This document shows positions 1 through 8,371 of a DNA stretch of 64,000 bases, piece by piece (within the stretch, counting starts at the first letter, position 1; the number at the start of each line of letters is the position of its first letter). Under the pieces are notes generated by a model. The model was not told the DNA's origin and ran no database searches. It worked only from the letters and a program-made list of their open reading frames with translations. The stretch is taken from positions 1 through 64,000 of the forward strand of contig CAXBCP010000009.1 of NCBI GenBank assembly GCA_963974055.1, in the 5' to 3' direction. The DNA is from CAXBCP01 sp963974055 (GTDB lineage: Bacteria; Pseudomonadota; Alphaproteobacteria; MPNO01; UBA830). The translations under genes were made by a program, and so were the position numbers.

Positions 1-362
1 CGCGGCGGGGTGCGTAAGGAAAACACGCCGGCCGGCGCATCGCGCACGCCTTCGCGCACCGGCAGCTGGATCATGTCGCGCCGCGCCTGGTGGAGCCAGT
101 AGAGCACGAGCGCCCTGCCGCCCGCCTCCAGCCCGTCGAGGCCGGGCGCGTATTGCGGCGCAAGACGAATGGTACAGGGTTCGCGTTTCCTGCCGTTATG
201 ACGGTTTGGGCAATCCTCCATCCGCTTGTACGGGGTTTCGATACTGCCGATCACAATGCAGGTCACGCTGTCGCCGGGTTGCGGCGGCGCCTGTTCGGGC
301 GTGTAGACCGTGTAGACCGTGTAAACGGGTTTATCGGCATTGTCGGTGGGTATTCGAGTCAT
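1..362 (-). CDS. trmO: tRNA (N6-threonylcarbamoyladenosine(37)-N6)-methyltransferase TrmO, N-terminal 120 residues (cut by window edge)
   Basis: The reverse strand from 362 to the window edge reads as an open frame with the TrmO/TsaA (YaeB) family pattern: an early GSIETPYKRMEDCPNRH segment, then LEAGGRALVLYWLHQARRD and a FSLRTPP segment. TrmO uses S-adenosylmethionine to methylate t6A at position 37 of tRNA. The C-terminal part lies outside the window. The start is uncertain: in-frame ATGs also exist at 380 and 416, none has a clear Shine-Dalgarno, and an in-frame stop lies just upstream of 416. A nine-base repeat near the start gives the peptide VYTVYTVYT. The 220 bases between this gene and the next (363-584) show no other gene. 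Confidence 0.8.
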   Translation of the reverse strand, partial: MTRIPTDNADKPVYTVYTVYTPEQAPPQPGDSVTCIVIGSIETPYKRMEDCPNRHNGRKREPCTIRLAPQYAPGLDGLEAGGRALVLYWLHQARRDMIQLPVREGVRDAPAGVFSLRTPP

Positions 363-584
363 TGATGGATCACCCGTCATTTCGATTGCGGAATCGACCG
401 TCCCGATTTCTATCATGCCGGCGCCGGGCCGTCAGGATGTCCCGCCTCGGCGCACAAAATAAGGGGTGCCGTCGGGGGCCTGTTCTCGGCTAACATCCCC
501 GGCAAGTGATCGCGCCGCATCGGGTGAATGCCATCCGGGACGGGGCGGTGACCATAACAAAACAAATTCGGAGGAAACCTTCAG

Positions 585-1664
585 ATGCGACCATTCAGAA
601 TCAAACGAACGACCGGCACGCTCGCCGCCCTCGCCGGCGCGGCGGCAATGCTGCTGGCGGCCCCGGCGGCGCAGGCCGACGCGGTCAGCGATTTCTATAC
701 AGGCAAGCAGCTTCGCATCCTCGTCGGCTACGGCGCGGGCGGCGGCTACGACAGGATCACGCGCCTGATGGCCGCACACATGTCGAAGCATATTCCGGGC
801 AACCCGACGGTCGTGGTCCAGAACATGACAGGCGCGGGCTCGATGAAGGCCGCAAACTTCCTGTACAACGCGGCGCCGAAGGACGGCTCGACCATCGGCG
901 TGTTCGCCGCATCGACCGCGCTGGAACCGCTGTTCGGCAACAAGAAAGCCAAGTACGACCCCCGCAAGTTCGCGTGGATCGGCTCGATGCACCAGGACAC
1001 GGCGAGCCTCGGCATCTGGAACGGCGGCGGTCAGAACATCTCCACGCTCGACGACATCCTCGACATGCAGAAAAAAGGCACGCTGAAGGAAATCATCTTC
1101 GGCGCAACGTCGCCGGCGGCCATCACCAGCCAGCATCCGCTCGTGCTGAAGAACTATTTCAACCTGCCGATCAAGGTCATCTACGGCTACAAGGGCACCA
1201 AGGGCGTCAGCCTTGCCATGCAGCAGGGCGAAGTGGTCGCGATGGGCGGCATGTTCGAATCCTCCGTGAAGGGCGCTTTCGCCGGTCATGTCAAAGCGGG
1301 GAACCTGAAGGTGTTCGTCCAGTTCGGTCCGGACAAGGCGGTGCCCTATTTCAAGGACGCGACCCGGATCTACGACCGGCTGAAATCGCCGGAAGACCGC
1401 CAGGTGATGGACGTGATCTTCCGCCAGACCCAGCTTGCCCGCCCGCTCGCGGCCCCGCCCGGCACCCCCGCCGACCGCGTCACCGCCCTGCGCAAGGCTA
1501 TGATGACGACGTTGTCCGACCCGGCGCTTCTTGCCGATGCCGCCAAGCTCCGCGTCGAATTCGCCCCGCTGTCGGGCGAAGAGGCGCAGGCATTGCTCGA
1601 CAAATTTTACGCGACGCCGCCGGCGCTGATCAAAAAGGCGATGGCGCTGATCGGCCGGAAATAG
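585..1664 (+). CDS. Tripartite tricarboxylate transporter substrate-binding protein (Bug/TctC family)
   Basis: This 359-residue protein has a cleavable signal peptide (positively charged start, Ala/Leu-rich core, cleavage near AQADA at about residue 33) followed by the Bug/TctC opening: FYTGKQLRILVGYGAGGGYD, and later VVQNMTGAGSMKAANFLY. Bug proteins are periplasmic receptors that bind carboxylates or similar small ligands for TctAB-type permeases; many are orphans, as here, since no tctA or tctB gene is nearby. A strong ribosome-binding site (GGAGGAAA) ends about ten bases before the ATG and fixes the start. A rho-independent terminator follows 30 bases after the stop, so the gene is probably monocistronic. 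The ligand cannot be told from sequence. Confidence 0.88.
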   Translation: MRPFRIKRTTGTLAALAGAAAMLLAAPAAQADAVSDFYTGKQLRILVGYGAGGGYDRITRLMAAHMSKHIPGNPTVVVQNMTGAGSMKAANFLYNAAPKDGSTIGVFAASTALEPLFGNKKAKYDPRKFAWIGSMHQDTASLGIWNGGGQNISTLDDILDMQKKGTLKEIIFGATSPAAITSQHPLVLKNYFNLPIKVIYGYKGTKGVSLAMQQGEVVAMGGMFESSVKGAFAGHVKAGNLKVFVQFGPDKAVPYFKDATRIYDRLKSPEDRQVMDVIFRQTQLARPLAAPPGTPADRVTALRKAMMTTLSDPALLADAAKLRVEFAPLSGEEAQALLDKFYATPPALIKKAMALIGRK

Positions 1665-1695
1665 ACTTTTCCGAACGACAGTGACGAACGGGATA

Positions 1696-1721
1696 GAGGC
1701 GGGCTCCGGCCCGCCTCTTTT
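1696..1721 (+). terminator. Rho-independent terminator of the TctC-like gene
   Basis: A perfect nine-base-pair GC-rich stem (GAGGCGGGC, loop TCCG, GCCCGCCTC) is followed directly by TTTT. It lies 31 bases past the stop codon at 1664 and just before the convergent DUF547 gene. Confidence 0.85.
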
Positions 1722-1740
1722 CGTCGCCCGTTACGCGCGG

Positions 1741-2574
1741 TCAACGCTCGTTGAGCAACCAGTCATAGGCATGGTCGTCATAGCCGTCGCGGTCCTTCAG
1801 CTTCGCTTGTAACGCGGGCGATGCATAGCGGCGCAGGTGATCCAGCACGCCGGCTTCGGTGCCGCCGAAATCCGCCTGAAACCATTCGTAAATACTGGAC
1901 ACCACCACCCGGCCACCCCCGACCGTCACCCCGCGCGGGTGGTTCACATACCCGGCGGCGCCGTCATTCAGCAGTTTTTCGGCATTGTCGGCGGTCATCG
2001 CCACGGCAGGGATATCGGGACAGCCGAGCGACGCACAGTTGACCACGTAATGGGTCCGCGGATCGGCCCAGATCGGCCGCAGGATCCGGTGTTCGATATC
2101 GTCGAGCGAGACTTTCTCCGATTCAACGATCACCTGCTTCGCCCCCCACGGCCCGTCGGCGAACCAGCCCGGCGTTATGTCGATATCGCGGATCGATTCC
2201 ACCGGGTAATGGTCGAGCACCGTCCTGACGGTCAGGGCGTTATAGAAATTGACCCAGTATGCGAACTGTTCGCGCCGGTTGAACCGGCTGACCGGCGTGT
2301 TCGCAAGCCGCCCGATATAGGCTTTCAGCGCGGCGCTGTCGGCAGACGACACCGCGCCATAGGCGAAACGGGCGATGCCGTCCGGCGACATCCGGCGGTA
2401 TTTCGCGATCAGCCCCGACCACGCGGCATGATCGATACGGGCCGTCGATTCGGGATCGTGCTGTTTCCAGCGCGCCCACAGCTCGGCCTTGGGTGCGGCA
2501 ATTGCGCCTGCGGCCGCCATCGTCAGCACGGCGGCGGCCAGACAGACGGCGATGATATTCCTGTTCGGGGACAT
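1741..2574 (-). CDS. DUF547 domain protein, exported
   Basis: A 277-residue protein with an N-terminal signal peptide (NIIAVCLAAAVLTMAAAGAIAA) and the DUF547 pattern: NRREQFAYWVNFYNALTV, a conserved VNCASLGCPD segment and a C-terminal YEWFQADFGG. The function of DUF547 is not established. I chose the ATG at 2574 because AGGAAA stands about ten bases upstream. An in-frame ATG at 2601 overlaps the stop of the preceding DUF3047 gene as ATGA but has no ribosome-binding site. The two genes are therefore very likely cotranscribed. Confidence 0.85.
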   Translation of the reverse strand: MSPNRNIIAVCLAAAVLTMAAAGAIAAPKAELWARWKQHDPESTARIDHAAWSGLIAKYRRMSPDGIARFAYGAVSSADSAALKAYIGRLANTPVSRFNRREQFAYWVNFYNALTVRTVLDHYPVESIRDIDITPGWFADGPWGAKQVIVESEKVSLDDIEHRILRPIWADPRTHYVVNCASLGCPDIPAVAMTADNAEKLLNDGAAGYVNHPRGVTVGGGRVVVSSIYEWFQADFGGTEAGVLDHLRRYASPALQAKLKDRDGYDDHAYDWLLNER

Positions 2575-2597
2575 GACGGGTTTTCCTGCCGGGTTGT

Positions 2598-3311
2598 TCA
2601 TCGATCGGAAAATACAAGATGCGAAACGCTGCCGGCGGCCCTGCTCTGCGTGCCGTCGGAATCGCCGGATATGGCCAGGAATGACGGTTCCGGCGGCGCA
2701 CTGCCGAAGGCCGCCCGGTAATCCCTGGCGCTGTCGATCTTTTCGCGGAACCATTTCCCGGTCGGCGTGCCCGCGCCGCGCAGCACGATCATCACGCCGC
2801 GATCCTTCATATAGGGGTTCGGGAACATCGCGCCGGATGCGGATAATCCGCCCCAGACATAGGTCAGACAGCGATGGTCGCGCGAAAAACCTTCGACATC
2901 GGGCCGGACGACACGCCCCATCCAGCCGAGAAAACCTTTTTCCGGCTCCCCCTTGAAGCACAGGTGAACCGCCAGCGGCCGGTCGCCGCCGCGCCTTGTC
3001 AGGTCGGTCGCCGGCGGGGCGGCGTCGACGCGCCATGCCCAGGTCAGGTAGCGGCGCGCACTCTCCGCGGCGCCGACCGCGCGATAGAGCATCGCCGCGC
3101 TCCGGTCCGAGACGACGTCAATGCGCCCATCGGCGGCATGCACGAAGCGCGACGGGGCAATACCGGGGAATTCGATCACCTTCCAGCCCTTATTCCCGGT
3201 CGCCGCGGCCACCGAACCGCCCGCCAGCAGCAACCCGAAGATGCATGCCGTCCGCAAACAGACGCTTGCCCGTCCGACGCCCGGTTTCGACATGCAATCA
3301 ATGGCGCGCAT
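2598..3311 (-). CDS. DUF3047 domain protein, exported
   Basis: A 237-residue protein with a signal peptide (ACIFGLLLAGGSVAAA, about residues 23-38) and the features of DUF3047: a YLTWAWRVD segment, a RGGDRPLAVHLCF segment, CLTYVWGG and a late DSARDYRAAFG. DUF3047 proteins are secreted and resemble beta-sandwich carbohydrate-binding folds; no function is established. GGAGGGAA lies upstream of the ATG at 3311; an internal ATG at 3293 is an alternative. It is the first gene of a pair with the DUF547 gene, whose upstream ATG overlaps this stop codon. The joint occurrence suggests a shared envelope role, which is inference. Confidence 0.75.
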   Translation of the reverse strand: MRAIDCMSKPGVGRASVCLRTACIFGLLLAGGSVAAATGNKGWKVIEFPGIAPSRFVHAADGRIDVVSDRSAAMLYRAVGAAESARRYLTWAWRVDAAPPATDLTRRGGDRPLAVHLCFKGEPEKGFLGWMGRVVRPDVEGFSRDHRCLTYVWGGLSASGAMFPNPYMKDRGVMIVLRGAGTPTGKWFREKIDSARDYRAAFGSAPPEPSFLAISGDSDGTQSRAAGSVSHLVFSDR

Positions 3312-3477
3312 GATCCGTTGTTCCCTCCAGCGGCCGTGGCCGCCGCAAATGCGGCAGCATTGCCGCCCGTATTCTACACCGCAGAGGGTATCAACGGATC
3401 ACAGGACGCGCGCCAATTGAAGTCACAAAATCGTCAGTGCATTCAACGGAAAAAGCGGCCCGCGGCCGGGCCGGGCC

Positions 3478-4965
3478 TCAGAACGCCGGGATTTTTCGGT
3501 GCTGCGTGGCCTGTTCGTAGGCATAGGCCAGGTTCAGCATGGTACCGTCCGAATAGGGCCGCCCGAGGAAGGTCACGCCCGCCGGCAGACCGCCTTCGGT
3601 GAACCCGGCCGGCACAACGACGGACGGCACGAAAATCAGGAACGTGTTCAGGTGCGGGGCGCCCTTCTGGTCGGTCCATGGCGGCGACGTCCCGTCCGAA
3701 ATCGGCGTCGGGGTGTGTTCGACCGCCTTGTGAACGATGGCGTCGAGACGGTTCTCCGCCATGATGGCGAGAACCTGCGTCATGAAATCGCCGCGCGCCT
3801 TCTGATAGGCGGCATATTCCGCCGGCGTGCTCTTATGCGACCAGCGCGATGTGACGCCGTTCGTAACCTGCCCGTAGAGCGGCGACGCCATGGCTTCTTC
3901 CATGGTCGCGAAGGGCGCATTCGCACTGCCCGCGCAATAGGCGCGAAACGCTTCTGCATCGCCGACGCTGTCCCAGGCGCGCTTCGACAGGGTTTCGTTG
4001 AGGTCCGGTATTTCCAGCGGATCCACGATTTCCGCCCCCGCCGCCTGCATGTCCGCAACCGCCCTGTTGAACAGGCTGTCGACCTGTTGGAAATCGTCCG
4101 AGTCCGGTTCGCTGTGATAGCCCATCACGGTCCGCAGAATGCCGAGACGCACGCCTTTCATACCGTCCGGCGATAGCGGCGCGGCATAGCTGTCGGGCTG
4201 GTTGCCGACCCCGCGCCCGGTGATCGGGTCTTCAGGGTCGAACCCCGCCATGACGTCGAGCAGTTTCGCGCAATCCATCACCGTACGCGCCATCGGGCCG
4301 AGCGAACCGTAGATCGACGGCCAGCCCGCATAGACCCCGCCGCGGCTGACCAGACCGGCGGTCGGGCGCATCCCGGCAATACCGTTCCAGATCGACGGGC
4401 GGCGGATCGACGCGAAGCCTTCCTGGCCGATCGCGGCGGCGCAGAAATTCGCCGATGCCGCAGCGCCGGAGCCGCCGGACGAACCGCCGGCCGTGCGGTC
4501 GAAGTCGTAGACGCAGCGGGTCGAGCCGAACAAAGATCCATGGGTGTCGCCGGCCCCCATTTCACCCAGGGTCGTCTTGGCGATGAAGATCGCCCCGGCC
4601 TCGCGCAGCCTGGCGGCGACGAAACTGTCGCGGCCGGGCATGTGATCCCTGAACAGGACGGACCCCATGGTAGTCGGCATTTCCTTCACATCGCCCTGGT
4701 CCTTCATGGCCAGCGGGATGCCGTGCAACGGCCCGACCGGGCCCGATTTGGCAAAGGCCGCATCGAGCGCATCGGCCTGCGCCAGCGCTTCCGGGTTGGT
4801 CGAGATCACCGAATTGATATTGGGACCGCCCTTGTCGAATTTCTCGATCCGGTCGAGATAGGTTTCGACCAGCTTGCGGGCCGTCAGCGTGCCCGCGGCA
4901 TAGGCCGCATGAATGTCGGCGATGGTCGCATCGATGATGTCGAATTCTGTTCCGGCGGCGGTCAT
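3478..4965 (-). CDS. Amidase signature family hydrolase
   Basis: A 495-residue amidase-signature enzyme. The Ser-cisSer-Lys triad is visible as Lys88 (GIPLAMKDQGD), the Gly/Ser-rich GGSSGGSGAAA with the cis-Ser at about 162-163, and the nucleophile Ser186 in FASIRRPS. The segment before the nucleophile reads IGQEGFASIR rather than the more usual GTDTGGSIR. No signal peptide is seen, so it is probably cytoplasmic. Substrates of the family range from aryl amides to ureido compounds and cannot be decided here. AAAGGGATAAA precedes the ATG. It lies about 110 bases downstream of the glyoxalase gene on the same strand and may be the last gene of that catabolic series. Confidence 0.88.
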   Translation of the reverse strand: MTAAGTEFDIIDATIADIHAAYAAGTLTARKLVETYLDRIEKFDKGGPNINSVISTNPEALAQADALDAAFAKSGPVGPLHGIPLAMKDQGDVKEMPTTMGSVLFRDHMPGRDSFVAARLREAGAIFIAKTTLGEMGAGDTHGSLFGSTRCVYDFDRTAGGSSGGSGAAASANFCAAAIGQEGFASIRRPSIWNGIAGMRPTAGLVSRGGVYAGWPSIYGSLGPMARTVMDCAKLLDVMAGFDPEDPITGRGVGNQPDSYAAPLSPDGMKGVRLGILRTVMGYHSEPDSDDFQQVDSLFNRAVADMQAAGAEIVDPLEIPDLNETLSKRAWDSVGDAEAFRAYCAGSANAPFATMEEAMASPLYGQVTNGVTSRWSHKSTPAEYAAYQKARGDFMTQVLAIMAENRLDAIVHKAVEHTPTPISDGTSPPWTDQKGAPHLNTFLIFVPSVVVPAGFTEGGLPAGVTFLGRPYSDGTMLNLAYAYEQATQHRKIPAF

Positions 4966-5072
4966 TTTATCCCTTTCGGTTTGCGGCTACAGGTCGGTTG
5001 CCATCCGTCCGGAGATATTCGCAAATCTTTTGCTGCCGCGCAAAACAGACATTCTGCAATGCCGGAACCGGC

Positions 5073-5519
5073 TCAGGCGCGTTCGCCCAGTTCGATCATG
5101 TACCCGTCCGGGTCTTTCACGAAAGCGATGACGGACGCATTCGGTCCGCCATGCTTCAGCGGGCCCGGCGGCCGCGGGATTTCATGGCCCTCCTGCTCGA
5201 TCTTTTCGCACAGGCCGTAAATATCGGGCACGCCGATCGCGATATGGCCGAAACCGGCGCCCTTCTCGTAGTCGTCGTCCCTGCCCCAGTTATAGGTCAG
5301 CTCGATCGCTGGCGAGGTGTCCTCGTCGCCATAGCCGACGAAAGCCACCGAGTATTTGCCGCCTTCATTGTCGATCCGGCGGAACACGGTCATGCCGAAT
5401 ATCCGGGTATAGAAATCGATCGATGCGTCCAGGTCTTTGACCCGCAGCATGGTATGGCGAATGCGCGGCCGGGAACTTTTGACGACGTCCCAGCCGGAGC
5501 TTTCCGGTTTGTCGTTCAT
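5073..5519 (-). CDS. gloA: Glyoxalase I-type lactoylglutathione lyase
   Basis: A 148-residue protein of the vicinal oxygen chelate fold. The four metal ligands of glyoxalase I are present in order: His in RIRHTMLRV, Glu in AIELTYNWG, His in GFGHIAIGV and Glu in MIELGE at the C-terminus. The motif FYTRIFGM is typical of GloA, which isomerises the methylglyoxal-glutathione hemithioacetal to lactoylglutathione. The protein carries a short N-terminal extension of about 15 residues relative to compact GloA. AGAGAGG precedes the ATG. Its start lies two bases after the EamA permease stop, so the two genes form one transcript. Confidence 0.88.
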   Translation of the reverse strand: MNDKPESSGWDVVKSSRPRIRHTMLRVKDLDASIDFYTRIFGMTVFRRIDNEGGKYSVAFVGYGDEDTSPAIELTYNWGRDDDYEKGAGFGHIAIGVPDIYGLCEKIEQEGHEIPRPPGPLKHGGPNASVIAFVKDPDGYMIELGERA

Positions 5520-5521
5520 CG

Positions 5522-6427
5522 CTATGCCTCTCTGTCCGGTTTGACGGGTTTCCGCTGGCTTTCACGATAGCTCACGTAATAGGTGCTCGAACAGATTACC
5601 GCGGCGCCGATCCATGTCCACAGATCGGTCGACTGGCCGAAAACCATCCAGCCGAGCAGCGCGATCATCGGCAGTTGCACGTAGTTCACGATCACCACGA
5701 CGCTGGCCGGCGCCACCCGGAAAGCGCGGGTCTGGCATTGCTGCGCGCCGACAGTGCACACGCCGAGCGCGACCAGCAGCGGAATGTCCCCAACGCCCGG
5801 CGGGGTCCAGTGAAAAAATGCGCCGATCGCCGCACACGGGATCATCAGCGTATAGAGATAGAACACCATGGCGTTCGGGCTTTCCGTCGCGGTCAGTTTC
5901 TTGCTGCCGATCAGGGCGGCGGAAAACGAAGCCGCCGCGACCAGGGTCGCCACCGCCGAAAACGAAATCTCGATCACGCCGGGACGCAGGATGATCAGCG
6001 CGCCGGCAAACCCGACCGCGGTGGCCGACCACCGGTGCAGTCCCGGCCGCTCCGCCAGCCAGATCACCGCCAGCACCAGCGTGAACAGGGGCATGGTGAA
6101 CATCAGCGCGTTCGCATCCGCGAGCGGCATGCCCGCAATACCGTACATCCAGGCAACGGCGCCGACATAGCTGAAAAACATCCGCCACAGATAAAGCCGC
6201 AGCTTGCCGGTGCGAAGCCCGCCGACCCCGACGGTAAACAGCCAGGGCAGCATGAACGCCGACCCGAGAACCGCCCGAAAAAAAACGATCTGGTTCACAT
6301 CGAAGGTTTCGGACAGCGCGCGCACCACGACATAGATCAGCGCATAGAACATGCTCGACAGGATCATCCACAGCACGCCGCGGACGGAACCGGATTGATG
6401 GGCGGTGAAGAGCGTTCTGAAATCCAT
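5522..6427 (-). CDS. EamA/DMT family permease
   Basis: A 301-residue inner-membrane protein with about ten hydrophobic segments and two EamA repeats: the first opens with SSMFYALIYVVVRALSE, the second begins near AASFSAALIGSKKL. The length and layout match the drug/metabolite transporter superfamily, whose members move amino acids, sugars or metabolites. The substrate is unknown. It sits between a TauD-like dioxygenase upstream and glyoxalase downstream, all on the minus strand. No strong ribosome-binding site is seen before the ATG at 6427. The C-terminus is positively charged (SYRESQRKPVKPDREA). Confidence 0.88.
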   Translation of the reverse strand: MDFRTLFTAHQSGSVRGVLWMILSSMFYALIYVVVRALSETFDVNQIVFFRAVLGSAFMLPWLFTVGVGGLRTGKLRLYLWRMFFSYVGAVAWMYGIAGMPLADANALMFTMPLFTLVLAVIWLAERPGLHRWSATAVGFAGALIILRPGVIEISFSAVATLVAAASFSAALIGSKKLTATESPNAMVFYLYTLMIPCAAIGAFFHWTPPGVGDIPLLVALGVCTVGAQQCQTRAFRVAPASVVVIVNYVQLPMIALLGWMVFGQSTDLWTWIGAAVICSSTYYVSYRESQRKPVKPDREA

Positions 6428-6530
6428 GGGAACTCGCTGCGGGGGCCGTCCCGGTGAACCCGGGAACCGCGCCGCCAGAGTCCGCTATTTCACCGCACCG
6501 GACAAGAGCGCGCGGGACGATGCAGGCGAG

Positions 6531-7376
6531 CTATGCGTTCAACGCTTGGCCCATAATCGTGTAGCGGCGCATCATCCGGGTCTGGTCCCGCGGAAAGTCG
6601 GTGCGGGCATGCATGGTGCACCAGTTGTCCCACATCAGCATGTCGCCGCGCCGCCATTTGTGGTCGTAGATTATACCGGCGGATTTCACGTGGGCATTGA
6701 GATCGTCGATGATCGCGCGGCTCTCGTCCTCGTCGTACCCTTCGATCATGGCCGACATCAGTTCGTTGACATACAGCGCCCGCCGCCCCGATTTCGGGTG
6801 GGCGATGACGATGGGCTGCCAGCGATGGTCGTATTTATCGATACCGTCTTTCAGGTTCACCCGCTCGGTCGGCAGGTATTTGTAGACATGCAACACCCGG
6901 CGGCCGTCGATTTTGGCCTTCAGGTCGTCGGACAGCGTCTCCCACGCGTCGTACATGTTGGCGAACAGCGTATGGCCGCCGACGCGGGTGACCTCCATCG
7001 CATAGAGCATCGTGCCCCAGTCGGGCTCGGCCGCGTAACACTTGTCATGGTGGAAAAACATCTCGCCGTCCGGCAGCGAGCCGATCGGCACGCCGTTCTT
7101 GCGGACATTGGTGACCAGCATGATGTTCTCGGCCTGTTTTCCCTCGGGCCGCTCGTCGACCTTGCGGAGCCTGCCGCCGAGCGGGCCGAAGCTTTCACAG
7201 AATGCGCGATGGGATTCCGGCGTCAGGTCCTGGCCGCGGAACAGCAGAACCAGATGATCGATCCAGGCCCGGACCAGCGCATCCCGCGTGCCGTCGTCCA
7301 GCGGCTGCGCGAGATCTAGGCCGCGCACTTCCGCACCGAGGGAATCATGCAGCGCATGGAGCGTGAAACCGGTCAT
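6531..7376 (-). CDS. TauD/TfdA family Fe(II)/2-oxoglutarate-dependent dioxygenase
   Basis: A 281-residue TauD/TfdA-family enzyme. The iron-binding HxD is His109-Asp111 (FFHHDKCYA); the distal His is in CTMHARTDFP and the 2-oxoglutarate-binding Arg follows in DQTRMMRRY. TauD-like enzymes hydroxylate taurine, 2,4-D, alkyl sulfates and other small acids; the substrate here cannot be assigned. I chose the ATG at 7376, giving MTGFTLHALH, since the longer frame begins with TTG at 7412 and adds a non-homologous leader. It is followed by the EamA permease and glyoxalase genes and preceded by an alpha/beta hydrolase, a possible uptake-and-degradation series. Confidence 0.88.
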   Translation of the reverse strand: MTGFTLHALHDSLGAEVRGLDLAQPLDDGTRDALVRAWIDHLVLLFRGQDLTPESHRAFCESFGPLGGRLRKVDERPEGKQAENIMLVTNVRKNGVPIGSLPDGEMFFHHDKCYAAEPDWGTMLYAMEVTRVGGHTLFANMYDAWETLSDDLKAKIDGRRVLHVYKYLPTERVNLKDGIDKYDHRWQPIVIAHPKSGRRALYVNELMSAMIEGYDEDESRAIIDDLNAHVKSAGIIYDHKWRRGDMLMWDNWCTMHARTDFPRDQTRMMRRYTIMGQALNA

Positions 7377-7430
7377 CGAGTACTTATATGGGCGGCCAGA
7401 AGGACCGGTCAATGTCCCAAGCTGGGAAGG

Positions 7431-8114
7431 TTAAAGTTCTTCTTCCGCCGACATATCGGCCTGTATCGGATTCACGCCGATGATCACCTGATTGAGATAA
7501 TCTTCGACCTGTTCCGTCATTTCGTCGACCTTGGCGTTGAAGAAATGATCGGCGCCTTCGACGACCCGGAAATCGATCGTGATTTCGCGCTGATGAGCGA
7601 GTTTTTCGGCAAGCGCGCCCACGGTATCCACCGGCACCACCTTGTCGGCGGCGCCATGCAGGAACAGGCCCGAGGACGGGCACGGCGCCAGGAAGGAGAA
7701 GTCGTAAAGACTGGCGGGCGGCGCAACCGAGATAAAACCGGTAATTTCCGGGCGGCGCATCAACAATTGCATGCCGATCCAGGCCCCGAACGAAAACCCG
7801 CCGATCCAGCACTGGGGCGCATCGGGATTCGCGGATTGCAGCCAGTCGAGCGCCGCCGCTGCATCCGACAGTTCGCCGATGCCTTCGTCGTAACCGCCCT
7901 GGGACCGGCCAACGCCGCGGAAATTGAACCGCAGCACGGAAAATCCCCGTCGCACGAAGCAGTGATACATCTGGTAGATCACGCGGTTGTTCATCGACCC
8001 GCCGTATTGCGGGTGCGGATGGAGCATCAATGCGATCGAGGGGCTTTCCTGCTTGCTGTGGTGATAACGGCCTTCAAGCCGGCCTTCGGGTCCGTTAAAA
8101 ATGATTTCCGGCAT
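7431..8114 (-). CDS. Alpha/beta hydrolase (KANL3/Tex30-DLH-like)
   Basis: A 227-residue alpha/beta hydrolase with HPHPQYGGSMNN, a segment typical of this bacterial family, nucleophile Ser108 in GGFSFGAW, Asp in HGAADKVVP and His in EGADHFFN. The catalytic triad is complete, so an esterase or thioesterase activity is likely, but the substrate is unknown. The start at 8114 is supported by ACAGGAAA nine bases upstream; the longer frame to 8153 lacks this. It diverges from the cysteine desulfurase gene across 257 bases (8115-8371) in which I see no other gene. Confidence 0.85.
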   Translation of the reverse strand: MPEIIFNGPEGRLEGRYHHSKQESPSIALMLHPHPQYGGSMNNRVIYQMYHCFVRRGFSVLRFNFRGVGRSQGGYDEGIGELSDAAAALDWLQSANPDAPQCWIGGFSFGAWIGMQLLMRRPEITGFISVAPPASLYDFSFLAPCPSSGLFLHGAADKVVPVDTVGALAEKLAHQREITIDFRVVEGADHFFNAKVDEMTEQVEDYLNQVIIGVNPIQADMSAEEEL

Positions 8115-8371
8115 CAAGTATTTCCTGTCAATTCCGTATCGCGACCGCCGCACCGCGGATTGTCCGCGGCACCTGGCACTGGTTGACTAACCCGTCGCGA
8201 AACGTAAATTCCATCCCAACAGGGCGTTATCGCACCTGAAACGCAGTGGTATTTTTCGGTCGGATTTTGAGCCGGCGGACTATAACACAATCGCAGGGAC
8301 CAAATTCAAGCATTCCGGACACATTGCCCGCGCTTTTTTTACCGTCATCAATAACGAGGCGTTAACCCGAC

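Noticed and set aside
432..1289. 285-codon open frame on the minus strand
   Set aside because: It lies antisense to the TctC-like gene, whose frame has signal peptide, ribosome-binding site and terminator. The product is Arg/His-rich without family features.
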